From Deltaproteobacteria bacterium (GTDB lineage: Bacteria > Myxococcota > Kuafuiibacteriia > Kuafuiibacteriales > Kuafuiibacteriaceae), in assembly GCA_016703535.1 (NCBI GenBank), contig JADJBV010000001.1, positions 3,276,001 to 3,340,000 on the forward strand: DNA of 64,000 nt. The letters run 5' to 3'. The notes beneath the pieces are model-generated. The model was not told the DNA's origin and made no database searches. It was given only the letters and a program-made list of their open reading frames with translations. The first letter of the stretch is position 1. Every line of letters starts with the position of its first letter. The position numbers and the translations under genes were made by a program. Below are positions 1-12,749 of the stretch, one piece after another.

Positions 1-768
1 ACCGTCGCCACCTACTATGGCCAGGCCGATGAGTTTGATCTGGCTTTTGGCTTCGACACCGGCGCCGCGATCCGCACCGCGATCAAAGACGGCGTCCGAG
101 CCGACTTCGTGCAAGTTTTGGCCGCCGCCGAACGTGACTATCTGGACCGCCGCTTCGAGGCGCCGTTTTTGACCAACCACGACATGACCCGGGTCATGGC
201 CGACCTCGGCAACGATCCGAGCGCCATGCGCCTCGCGGCCGCGACCTTGTTCGCCATGCCCGGCACACCCTTCATGTACTACGGCGAAGAGCTGGGCATG
301 GTCGGGGGCCCGACCCCGGCCGATGAAGACAAACGTACGCCCATGCGATGGGACGCCACCGGCCCCAACTTCGGCTTCACCACCGGGACCCCGTGGCGCA
401 GGGCCCCCGAAGCGGCCGGCGTGGACGTCGCCACCCAAAGCGGAGATCCCAACTCCCTCCTCAGCCACTATCGGCAACTCATTCGCTTGCGCCTCGCCCA
501 CCCCGCCCTCCGCACCGGCGGCGCCACTCGGCCCGTGACCAGCGGCGGAGGCCCCGGCACCACCACCGTGCTCCGAAGCAAAGACAACCAACGGGTCCTC
601 TACGTCGTGAACTTCAAGAACGAAGCCGCGACCGATCTCGCGATCGAGCTCGAGGGCACCCCGAACGCGCTGTTGGCCCAAGGCATCGAGGCCCCTCGCC
701 GCGAAGGCACCCGCCTCGTGTTCCCCACCCTCGCCCCCCGCAGCTACGCCTACTACACCCTTGAATGA
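1..768 (+). CDS. GH13 alpha-amylase-family enzyme, C-terminal part (5' end outside window)
   Basis: The reading frame is open from base 1, so the N-terminus lies upstream of the window. The visible 255 residues hold the end of a GH13 (beta/alpha)8 barrel: the region IV motif FLTNHDMTR (N-H-D, transition-state binding) followed by MPGTPFMYYGEELGM, which is typical of alpha-amylases, alpha-glucosidases and oligo-1,6-glucosidases. The last ~80 residues look like the all-beta C domain. The exact substrate cannot be set without the catalytic Asp and Glu regions, which are missing. It converges with the lipoprotein gene at 776-2077 with only 7 bp between, and a pullulanase follows on the other strand, so an alpha-glucan catabolic role is likely. 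Confidence 0.88.
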   Translation, partial: TVATYYGQADEFDLAFGFDTGAAIRTAIKDGVRADFVQVLAAAERDYLDRRFEAPFLTNHDMTRVMADLGNDPSAMRLAAATLFAMPGTPFMYYGEELGMVGGPTPADEDKRTPMRWDATGPNFGFTTGTPWRRAPEAAGVDVATQSGDPNSLLSHYRQLIRLRLAHPALRTGGATRPVTSGGGPGTTTVLRSKDNQRVLYVVNFKNEAATDLAIELEGTPNALLAQGIEAPRREGTRLVFPTLAPRSYAYYTLE

Positions 769-775
769 TCGTGGT

Positions 776-2077
776 TTAGTACCAAATGAGCACTTTTGGG
801 GCGCCGACGGAGGAGTCGGGATCCGAACCCACCGCGGCCCTCCGGCCATCGGGTGAGGTGGCGGCCGCGGGGAAGGCCGAGAGTACGCCGGGGGTCGCGA
901 GGGGACACCAACTCTCTTGTCGCCACAAGGCGGCGGTGCCGATGCCGCCGGCGACCAGGAGGCCGCCGTTGAGTTCGGTGGCCGAGGTGGGGATGGTGAC
1001 GCCGGTCGGGGCGGGCAAATTGGTCTGGCCTTGGGCGTCGAAGATCACGCCGAAAGTACGGCCGATGGCGTAGAGGCGTTCGCGGATGAAGACCAGGCTG
1101 CTGGCCGAGTCCACCTCCAGCGTTTCGCCGACCTGCGCCCACGCCCCGGCTTGGGCCTGGTAACGCCACACCCGGTTGCCGCTGAAGGCCGCCATCTTTT
1201 CGGGGGACTCCATCACCAGCCGTTGGACGGTGGCCGGGAAGTCCGCTCCACTCAATGTAAGGCCCGCCGGTTGCTGCACCACCGTGACCGGGCCTCCATA
1301 AGTGTGGTGCACCACCAGGCCGTCGGGCCGGGAGGCCAAGCGGCCGCCCACCGCTCCGACGGGGGTGAGTTCGATCGGCGCTCGGGGGTCGGTCAGATCC
1401 ACCACCAACAAGCGGCCACCCGCCAAGGAGAGATAGACCTTCTCGTCGTGATCCCAGGCCACCCCAAACACTCGAGCGTCCAACCCTACGCCGATCTCCA
1501 CCACGGTGCCGTCGTCGAGCAAAAAGCCGATGCGGCTGCCCGGGGGTTGTTCGGGCAACCAGGGTCCGGCGACCAAAAACCACCGTCCCCCCGGCAACCA
1601 GATCAGGTGGGTGACGCCCAGGCCCGTCCAAGGCAAGACGCGGTAGTCCTGCCGGACCGAGTTGCAGGTCGGTGAGGGATCGCAGCGGTTGTAGCGCACG
1701 TCCAAGGAAAACGGTGTTGGCTCGAGCCCGCTGGGACCGGCCTCAGGATCAAAGTTGAGCCGCCAGCTGCTCAGCGGCGTCGGCAAGGGTACCCTCGGCC
1801 CTCCGATGCGAGCGCCACAAGCCTCCAGGTCCGGGCCGTCGACCGGCGCGTGTTGGGCCAAGTAGAGGTCGAAGGCTTCGTCCGGAAAGTCGAGATCCAG
1901 GGCCTGGTCCGGGCCGATCACCACTGGGGTCCCGGCGAGGGGCAACAGGCTCGAAGCGGCCAAGGCCACCGCCACGCCGGGAGACTCATCACTCCAAGGT
2001 TTGGCGAGGCGCACCGACAGATCGGTCGAACCGCAGCCGCTCAACACCAGGCCGATGGCCCACGTCGCCCTCGCCAC
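776..2077 (-). CDS. Lipoprotein with repeated beta-propeller-like segments, function unknown
   Basis: 433 residues from a GTG start. The N-terminus has a short signal peptide ending in the lipobox VLSGC (Cys about residue 15), so it should be a membrane-anchored lipoprotein. The rest is rich in beta-strand-like segments with repeated hydrophobic-Gly/Asp patterns (for example GRLLVVDLTDP and VWRYQAQAGAWAQVG), resembling a WD40/PQQ-like propeller, but no specific family was recognised. It lies 37 bp downstream of the pullulanase gene on the same strand, so the two may be co-transcribed. Confidence 0.65.
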   Translation of the reverse strand: MARATWAIGLVLSGCGSTDLSVRLAKPWSDESPGVAVALAASSLLPLAGTPVVIGPDQALDLDFPDEAFDLYLAQHAPVDGPDLEACGARIGGPRVPLPTPLSSWRLNFDPEAGPSGLEPTPFSLDVRYNRCDPSPTCNSVRQDYRVLPWTGLGVTHLIWLPGGRWFLVAGPWLPEQPPGSRIGFLLDDGTVVEIGVGLDARVFGVAWDHDEKVYLSLAGGRLLVVDLTDPRAPIELTPVGAVGGRLASRPDGLVVHHTYGGPVTVVQQPAGLTLSGADFPATVQRLVMESPEKMAAFSGNRVWRYQAQAGAWAQVGETLEVDSASSLVFIRERLYAIGRTFGVIFDAQGQTNLPAPTGVTIPTSATELNGGLLVAGGIGTAALWRQESWCPLATPGVLSAFPAAATSPDGRRAAVGSDPDSSVGAPKVLIWY

Positions 2078-2114
2078 GGCTTCAGCCTACCTCAGCACCC
2101 CCAGCGGCGCACCC

Positions 2115-5666
<3,552 letters not shown>

Positions 5667-5847
5667 TAGGGTTCACTTAAGTGCGCCCAAACTCCAGCCC
5701 CGAATGCTGAAGTTGCAGCCGGAACCGCCTCCCTCCCGGTGCGGGAATGAAGGGCGCAATCCGCCACACCGGGCCACCCGCTCGTAACCATAGGCCCCCA
5801 CGGGTGAGTCGGCCCTCGGCGGCACGGATCTTCCAGGATCGGAAGTC

Positions 5848-6321
5848 ATGAGCACCTACTGCGTAGCCGTCGTCGACGGCGCAAGAGCCCGGTTTTTTAC
5901 CCTCGCGGGCGGACGTGGGGGCCTGGCCGAAGTGAGCGATCTGGTCAACCCGGCCCATCAGGCCAAGGACGCCGATCTCTACTCGACCACCAAAACAGGT
6001 CAGCGGTTCAGGAGTGATGGACACCCAAACTCCAACGACGACCACCGCACCGCCCATGACGCCGAAGGCGAACGACGTTTCGGCAAACAGATCGGAGAAC
6101 GGGCCGCCGAGTTGGCCAAGGCCGAGGATCTCCGGAAGGTGGTGGTGGTGGTGTCGCCGAAGATGAAGGCGCCGATCGAGGAGGCTTTGGCGGGGCTCCC
6201 GAAGTTGGGCTACGGCCTGGAGTTCTTGACCAAAGATCTCACCAAACTCGACGCCCAAGACCTGCAGGCTCACCTGATCAAAGAGGGGCTCCTGCCGGCC
6301 TACGATCCTCGGGTCTCCTGA
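5848..6321 (+). CDS. Host attachment protein family (eRF1/archaeal-release-factor-like domain)
   Basis: 157 residues, ATG start. The N-terminus VAVVDGARARFF and the central dyad-like stretch RRFGKQIGERAAELAKAEDLRKVVVVVSP (positions about 79-107) match the pattern of the 'protein required for attachment to host cells' family (PF10116), a bacterial relative of the eRF1/peptidyl-tRNA-release fold. The name derives from Agrobacterium; the molecular function is not firmly known. No signal peptide, so probably cytoplasmic. It is divergent from pulA across a 181-bp gap that must carry both promoters; no confident promoter was read there. Confidence 0.75.
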   Translation: MSTYCVAVVDGARARFFTLAGGRGGLAEVSDLVNPAHQAKDADLYSTTKTGQRFRSDGHPNSNDDHRTAHDAEGERRFGKQIGERAAELAKAEDLRKVVVVVSPKMKAPIEEALAGLPKLGYGLEFLTKDLTKLDAQDLQAHLIKEGLLPAYDPRVS

Positions 6322-6330
6322 CGGAAGCGT

Positions 6331-6930
6331 TCAAGGTGAGAGGCGGAGTTCGCTCCAGCCCTCACCTTGTTTGACGAAGACCAACCGCTCATGGAGGCGG
6401 TTGGCCCGGCCCGTCCACAGCTCGATCCGCTGAGGATCGAGGCCGTAGCCGCCCCAATGATCGGGGCGCGGCACCTCTCGCCCTTCGTACTCCCGCTCCA
6501 AGACCTGGGCCTTTTGATCGACGACCGAAAGATCCGGGATCACTTGGCTCTGCTGAGACGCCCAGGCGCCGAGCTGATGACCCCGAGGCCGGGACGCGAA
6601 GTAGGCGTCGGACTCTTCGGCGGTCAGGCGCTCCACCGGGCCCTCGATCCGCACCTGCCGGCCGATGCCGAGCCGGGGCCAAAAGAACGCCAAGGCGGCG
6701 TGGGGATGACGGGCCAACTCCTCCCCTTTGTTGCTCCGGTAGTTGGTAAAAAAACAGACCCGACCCCGCCGGATCCCGCGGAACAACACGATCCGCACCG
6801 ACGGGTGGCCTTGGGCGGAGACGGTGGCCAACGACATGGCGTCGGGCTCGGGTTCGCCCAAAGCGGCGGCCTCGTCCCGCCAGCTCAGCAAGGTCGCGAT
6901 CGGATCGGTGGCCATGGCCCGCCATATCAC
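6331..6930 (-). CDS. pdxH: Pyridoxine/pyridoxamine 5'-phosphate oxidase
   Basis: 199 residues; FMN-dependent oxidation of PNP or PMP to pyridoxal 5'-phosphate, in vitamin B6 biosynthesis and salvage. Family motifs in order: SVRIVLFRGI and FFTNYRSNKG (FMN binding), FFWPRLGIGRQVRIEG, SRPRGHQLGAWASQQS, and the C-terminal WGGYGLDPQRIELWTGRANRLHERLVF, which ends in the usual R-L-x-P. The length fits the family (about 200-220 aa). The annotated ATG is at 6930; a second ATG (MATDP) at 6915 is an equally good start. Convergent with the 5848 gene, 9 bp apart. Confidence 0.95.
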   Translation of the reverse strand: MIWRAMATDPIATLLSWRDEAAALGEPEPDAMSLATVSAQGHPSVRIVLFRGIRRGRVCFFTNYRSNKGEELARHPHAALAFFWPRLGIGRQVRIEGPVERLTAEESDAYFASRPRGHQLGAWASQQSQVIPDLSVVDQKAQVLEREYEGREVPRPDHWGGYGLDPQRIELWTGRANRLHERLVFVKQGEGWSELRLSP

Positions 6931-7023
6931 GTGGGAACGGGGCCGGGCTTGGGCGAATGCGCGGGGCCCCGGGGAATCGGGAGGGTGGTCGCGCCGCGTC
7001 GACCGCGCTTAACTAAAGCTTCG

Positions 7024-7944
7024 GTGTTGGCCCTCTACTATAGCGAGATCTACTCAGAGGCGATCTCCGAGGAGGCCCGCTTCCCCCGGCTGCGCTACCG
7101 AATGGTGCGGGCCGAGCTGGAGCGCCGGCAGATCGCCGCCACCTTCTGGGCCCCGCCCGAGGTCACGCCCGAGGAGCTGAGCCAGGTCCACGATCCGAAC
7201 TACGTGCAGGCCTTCTTGGAGGAGCGCCTCGACGAACGGGCGCAACGCCGCATCGGCCTCATGCCCTGGAACCGGCTGACCCGGCCCCGGACCTTGCAGC
7301 TGATCGGCGGCAGCTTGGCCGCGACCCGCCACGCCCTCGAGACCCACGGCTTCGCTGGCAACTTGGGCGGCGGCACCCACCACGCCCACCGGGACTTCGG
7401 CAGCGGCTTTTGTGTGTTCAACGATCTGGCGGTGGCGGCGGCGGCGGCGATCAAGGAACACGGCCTGACCCGGATCTTGATCGTCGATCTCGACGTGCAC
7501 CAAGGGGACGGGACGGCGGCCATCTTTCGGGGCGAACCGCGGGTCTTCACCTTTTCGGTACACTGCGGAAAAAACTTCCCGTTCCGCAAACAACAGAGTG
7601 ACCTCGACGTGGAGTTGCCCGTCGGCGCGGGCGACGCCGAATACCTGGCGGCCCTGGAGCACCACCTGCCCCAGGTCTTTTTTGCCCAACGCCCCGAGCT
7701 GGTCCTCTATCAGGCCGGCGTCGATCCCTTGGCCTCGGACCACTTGGGCAAGTTGTCGCTGAGTCGAGAAGGCCTGGCCGCCCGGAACGAGCGGGTGTTC
7801 CGGCTGGCCGCCGAAAACCAAGTGCCGCTGGTGATCTTGATGGGTGGCGGCTACAGCCGGCCCCTGACCCTCTCCATCGAGTGCCACGCCGACGTCTTCG
7901 AGCAGGCCTCGAAATGGGCGGGCACTGGCGCGGCCACGCTGTAA
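7024..7944 (+). CDS. Histone deacetylase-family (AcuC-like) amidohydrolase
   Basis: About 306 residues if it starts at the GTG at 7024 (TTG at 7027 is an alternative); the frame stays open far upstream but that part is antisense to pdxH and does not look like protein. It is a zinc-dependent deacetylase of the HDAC/AcuC/Hda superfamily: GNLGGGTHHAHRDFGSGFC holds the His-His charge-relay pair, DLDVHQGDGT the Asp and His metal ligands, and YQAGVDPLASDHLGKLSLS the distal Asp, with ILMGGGYS near the end. It is cytoplasmic. Likely targets are acetyl-CoA synthetase, acetylpolyamines or another small molecule; the sequence does not decide. No obvious Shine-Dalgarno precedes the start. Confidence 0.87.
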   Translation: MLALYYSEIYSEAISEEARFPRLRYRMVRAELERRQIAATFWAPPEVTPEELSQVHDPNYVQAFLEERLDERAQRRIGLMPWNRLTRPRTLQLIGGSLAATRHALETHGFAGNLGGGTHHAHRDFGSGFCVFNDLAVAAAAAIKEHGLTRILIVDLDVHQGDGTAAIFRGEPRVFTFSVHCGKNFPFRKQQSDLDVELPVGAGDAEYLAALEHHLPQVFFAQRPELVLYQAGVDPLASDHLGKLSLSREGLAARNERVFRLAAENQVPLVILMGGGYSRPLTLSIECHADVFEQASKWAGTGAATL

Positions 7945-7952
7945 CCGGTAGG

Positions 7953-7965
7953 GTCACAGTGTGAC
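7953..7965. promoter_or_regulatory. 13-bp palindromic operator in front of the sensor kinase gene
   Basis: GTCACA-g-TGTGAC is a perfect inverted repeat that overlaps the GTG start (7961) of the kinase gene. Near-identical palindromes recur after the response-regulator gene (10817-10851), in front of the efflux operon. This suggests binding by the regulator at 9420 and autoregulation. The assignment to that regulator is inference. Confidence 0.6.
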
Positions 7966-9419
7966 TGGGGAGCCGCCAAGCTCGGGGGTCGGTCATGTCC
8001 GAGGCATCGCCCGACGCCTCTCCTTCACCTTGGCGGCGATCGTCTTGGCCTTCGGGGCCGCTTCCTTCTTGGCGCTCTACGGCCTGATCGAGGTCCACGA
8101 CGCCCTCCACCAGAGCACCGAACACGCCGCCGGCGTCAACACCGCCCAGGCCTTGGCCAGCGCGGTGCGCGATCAATACGCGCACCAGGCCCACACCATC
8201 GTGCTCGGCAACGACAGCCACCTCGGCTTTTACGAAGGGGCCCGCCAGCAGGTCAGCAGGTTGGTGGAGGCCGCCCGGCGCCACGCCCAAGATCGAGAGG
8301 AGCGGGCCTGGCTCCTCCAGATCGAGCGGGAGAGCCAAGAGCTGGATCAACTCTTCAAGGAGCGGATCGTGCCGGCGGTGTTGGCCCGAGACGAAGAGCG
8401 GATCACCGACCTCCACGACGAAGCCCAGCGGCTGGTGTCTTCGATCCAAGATCGGGCCGATCGGCTGGCCAAGCGGCTGGCGACGGCGGCGGCGGCGTCC
8501 GAAGAGCGGGCCCACGTGGCCGAACACGCGGTGCTCAACTGGTCGGCGGCCATCTTGTGCTGCGCCACCTTGTTGGCGGCGGGCCTGGGGCTTTGGCTCC
8601 ATCGATCGGTGGTGGGGCCGGTCCGGGCCTTGGCCGCGGGCACGGCCCGGATCGCGGCGGGAGAACTGGACACGCCCATTGGCCTCAGCGGCGACGATGA
8701 ACTGGCGGAGTTGGGGCGCCGCTTCGACGCCATGACCCAGTCGCTGCGGGATCACCAACGGCAGCTGGTGGAGCAGGAACGGTTGGCGGGCATCGGCCGC
8801 TTGGCCGCCGGGGTGGCCCACGAGATCAACAACCCGCTGACGGTGATCTTGGGTTACGCGCGCCTGTTGGAGAAGAAGGCCAACCCGGAGCAACAAGCGG
8901 ATCTGCGGGTGATCGGCGACGAAACTCGGCGTTGCCAAGAGATCGTCGAGGGCCTCCTCGATCTTTCGCGGCCGCTGACGCCCGGTAGCGATCCGGTGCC
9001 GCTGCGGCCTTTGCTGGAGGAGGTGGCCACCCGCCTCGGCGAAAGTGGCTTGTTGCCGGCCGGACACCTGCAGATCGAAGGTGAAGGGGCGGCCTCGGCC
9101 CACGAAGGCAAGTTGCGCCAAGTCTTGTTCAACCTGCTGAAAAACGCGGCCGAGGCGGCGGGGCCCACCGGACAGGTCAAGACCCGGATCGAGGCCGGGC
9201 CGGCCCAGGTGGTGCTGGAGATCGAAGACTCGGGGCCGGGCCTGCCACCGGGGAGTGAAGGCCACCTCTTCGAGCCCTTCTACACCACCAAAGCCCAAGG
9301 CACGGGCCTGGGCTTGGCGGTCTCGAAGGCCATCGTCCTCGCCCACGGCGGAGAGCTGGTGGTGGCCCGGGCCAGGCCGGGGGCGATCTTTCGCTTGAGC
9401 CTGCCCAAGGAGGTGCCCG

Positions 9420-9427
<8 letters not shown>
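7961..9427 (+). CDS. Membrane sensor histidine kinase of the metal-efflux locus (ZraS/AtoS-like)
   Basis: 488 residues, GTG start 16 bp after the deacetylase gene. Two membrane segments (about 21-43 and 186-207) enclose a ~140-residue, mostly alpha-helical sensor region rich in Glu, His and Gln, followed by HAMP, an H-box with the phospho-acceptor His287 in AGVAHEINNPL, and the ATPase boxes: N (LFNLLKNAAEA), G1 (DSGPGLPPG), F (FEPFYTTK) and G2 (GTGLGLA). It should phosphorylate the NtrC-type regulator whose GTG start overlaps its last 8 bases. The genomic link to an RND metal pump implies that it senses a metal or envelope stress in the periplasm, as ZraS does; the signal is inferred only from context. 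Confidence 0.92.
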
Positions 9428-10814
<1,387 letters not shown>

Positions 10815-10816
10815 AC

Positions 10817-10851
10817 GGGTCACGGTGTGACCCATCCGGTCACAGTGTGGC
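10817..10851. promoter_or_regulatory. Two tandem palindromic operators upstream of the efflux operon
   Basis: Site 1 (10817-10833) is GGGTCAC-ggt-GTGACCC, a perfect 7-bp-arm palindrome. Site 2 (10838-10851) is GGTCACA-g-TGTGGC, imperfect. Their centres are 20 bp apart, two helical turns, so dimers would sit on the same DNA face, as for enhancer sites of NtrC-type activators. The core equals the palindrome at 7953-7965. The sites end 24 bp before the -24 element of the promoter at 10875, much closer than usual upstream activating sequences. Confidence 0.65.
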
Positions 10852-10874
10852 GGCCGCGGCCCAAAAGAACCGGG

Positions 10875-10890
10875 TGGCACAGGCCATGCT
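10875..10890 (+). promoter_or_regulatory. Sigma-54-type promoter of the metal-efflux operon
   Basis: TGGCAC-AGGCC-ATGCT matches the sigma-54 consensus (TGGCAC-N5-TTGCW) with the invariant GG and GC separated by exactly 10 bp; one position of the -12 box differs. It lies directly after the two operators and a gene for a GAFTGA-bearing activator. The predicted transcription start (about 10901) falls at the GTG of the outer-membrane protein gene (10903), which would make the message nearly leaderless. Confidence 0.6.
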
Positions 10891-10902
10891 GTAGGGGCCG
10901 GG

Positions 10903-12153
10903 GTGTGGACCTGGGTCTGGTTGACGGTGTGGGCCGCGCCCCTTTCACCCTCCCAGGTGGTGGCCCAGGCCCAAGCCGAAAGCCCGCTGTTGATCGGGGC
11001 CCGGGCCCGGGTCCAGGTGGCCAAGGGCCAACAGACCATCGCCGACCGCTGGATCGCCAACAACCCGCAGCTGGGCGTGGAGTGGGCGACCGACGTGATC
11101 TTCGACGACGAGGGCGACGGGATCTTGCGGCTGGGGCTGCAGCAGCAGCTGGAGATCTTTGGGCAACCGGGGCTGCGCTCGGATTGGGCCGGGCTGTTGC
11201 GGGCCTCGGCCGAAGAGCGGCTCCGCGCCTTGGAGCTGCAGGTGGCTCACCAGGCGGCCAGCGGGTGCGTCAATTTGGCGGGCGCTCGGCGACGACGGGT
11301 GGTGGCTCAAGAGGCGGCGGCTTTGGCCGGGCGCATCGCCCAGGTGGCCGCCCAGCGGCAAAAAGCCGGGGAAGGCAGTGATCTCGAGCTGAGCCAGGCC
11401 CGGATCGACGCGGCTCGGGCCGAGGCCAACTTTGCCAGCGCCGAGGCCGAGGTGGTCCGGGCCGAAGCTCAGCTCTCCTTGTTGCTGGGTCGGCGGATCG
11501 AGGTCGAGACCAGCACCTTCAGCTGGCGCGTGCCCACCGGATCGATCTCGGCCTTGGCCGACCAGGCTCAAAAGGCCCGGCCCGATCTGCGGGCGGCGGC
11601 CCGGGCGGTGGAGGCCAACCACGCCGAGGCGGCCTTGTTGTCGCGGAGCCGGCTCCCGAACCCCACCTTCACCTTGGGCCTGGAGCGGGAGCAACTCCAC
11701 CTGCACGGCGCCCTGCCCAGCAGCGGCGAAGACTTCGCGGTGGTCCACTCGGGGTGGGCCCTGAACTTGGCCTTGAGTGTGCCCCTGCCCGCTTGGGATC
11801 GGCGTCAGGGCGAGCTGGAGGCGAACCTGGGCCGACAACGAGGCGCCGAGGCCGAACGGGCGGCCTTGTCCCGGCGCGCCGAGATCGAGGTGGAGAGCGC
11901 GCAACTTGTCTTGCAGCAGGCGAGCCGCGCTCAACGCCGTTACGCTGCGGCCTTGCCCGAGGTGGCCAGAAGTTTGGCCTGGATGGAGCGCGGATACCGC
12001 CAAGGAGAGCTCGGCCTGGATCTCTTGTTGGCCCAACGGGATCGGGCGCTACGGACCCGGGTGGAGGCCATCCAAGCCGAGGTCGACCAGGGGCTGGCGT
12101 TGATCGGGCTGTACCAAGCCCTGGGCCAGGTGATCGGAGCGGAGGAGAAGTGA
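10903..12153 (+). CDS. TolC/CusC-family outer-membrane efflux protein
   Basis: 416 residues, GTG start; short Trp-rich signal peptide ending near AAPLS. Long helical segments rich in Ala, Glu, Gln and Arg with the repeated OEP-family pattern (for example AEEARL-type heptads and the Leu-Ser-Gln-Ala-Arg stretch near 155) identify an outer-membrane channel that would complete a tripartite RND pump by docking on the adaptor at 12739. First gene of the operon; its stop overlaps the ATG of the next gene (TGATG). The start codon coincides with the predicted transcription start, so the 5' end deserves mapping. Confidence 0.9.
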   Translation: MWTWVWLTVWAAPLSPSQVVAQAQAESPLLIGARARVQVAKGQQTIADRWIANNPQLGVEWATDVIFDDEGDGILRLGLQQQLEIFGQPGLRSDWAGLLRASAEERLRALELQVAHQAASGCVNLAGARRRRVVAQEAAALAGRIAQVAAQRQKAGEGSDLELSQARIDAARAEANFASAEAEVVRAEAQLSLLLGRRIEVETSTFSWRVPTGSISALADQAQKARPDLRAAARAVEANHAEAALLSRSRLPNPTFTLGLEREQLHLHGALPSSGEDFAVVHSGWALNLALSVPLPAWDRRQGELEANLGRQRGAEAERAALSRRAEIEVESAQLVLQQASRAQRRYAAALPEVARSLAWMERGYRQGELGLDLLLAQRDRALRTRVEAIQAEVDQGLALIGLYQALGQVIGAEEK

Positions 12154-12749
12154 TGAGGGCGTCTTGGGCCTGGTTCCTGCTGATTTTGGGGTGGCCCGCG
12201 GTGGGCTGGGCCCACGGCGTGGACGAACACCTCCACGGCGAACGGGAGCCCTTGCCCGAGCCGGCCGGTGAGGTGCCGACCGCCAGCTTCACCGGCGAAA
12301 GCTTCGAGCTGGTGGCCAAACGGACCGAAGCCGGACTTTTGCTCTACCTGGCCGACGCCCGCAGCAATGATCCCCTGTCGGGTGCGGAGCTGCGTTTGGT
12401 GATCGTGGGTGCGGCCGAGCGAAGTGTGATGGCCGAAGCCACGGAGAGCGCCGGGATCTACCGGGCCACCCTCGAGGAGCCGGGGCCGGTGGAGCTGGTC
12501 GCCGAGGTGAGGCGGTGGGGGGTGACCGAACTTTTGCCCGTGGGCCGGCTAAACGGCGGCCCTCACCTGCACCCGGAACCCGAGGCCGAAGGCCACCTGC
12601 ACGACGGGGAAGACGAACACCACGAGCACGCCGACGAACATCAACACCCCGAACAAGGTTGGCGGATGCAGCTCCTGGGCGGCGTCAGCGTGTTGAGTTT
12701 GGGGCTGGTCATTGGGTGGTGGTGGGGAGGGCGACGTCATGCGGCTTGA
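12153..12749 (+). CDS. His-rich membrane-anchored protein of the metal-efflux operon
   Basis: 198 residues, ATG overlapping the previous stop by one base. A cleavable signal peptide ends at WAHGVDEHLHGE, so the mature N-terminus would itself be His-rich. A beta-sandwich-like middle (residues about 45-135, with LRLVIVGAAERSVMAEATES) resembles FixH/YtkA- or carboxypeptidase-regulatory-type domains. Residues about 140-172 carry nine His mixed with Asp and Glu, and the C-terminus has one membrane helix (LLGGVSVLSLGLVIGWWWGG) followed by Arg-Arg-His. Placed between outer-membrane channel and adaptor, it is best explained as a periplasmic metal buffer or chaperone feeding the pump. No named family was recognised. 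Confidence 0.72.
   Translation: MRASWAWFLLILGWPAVGWAHGVDEHLHGEREPLPEPAGEVPTASFTGESFELVAKRTEAGLLLYLADARSNDPLSGAELRLVIVGAAERSVMAEATESAGIYRATLEEPGPVELVAEVRRWGVTELLPVGRLNGGPHLHPEPEAEGHLHDGEDEHHEHADEHQHPEQGWRMQLLGGVSVLSLGLVIGWWWGGRRHAA

Noticed and set aside
6367..7023. N-terminal extension of the deacetylase
   Set aside because: The open frame runs antisense through pdxH; the deacetylase fold begins right after 7024 and the extension is not protein-like.
7920..7950. Second sigma-54 promoter before the kinase gene (TGGCGC...CGCTG)
   Set aside because: Resembles the one at 10875 in sequence, but the GG-to-GC distance is 9 instead of 10 bp, which such promoters do not tolerate.
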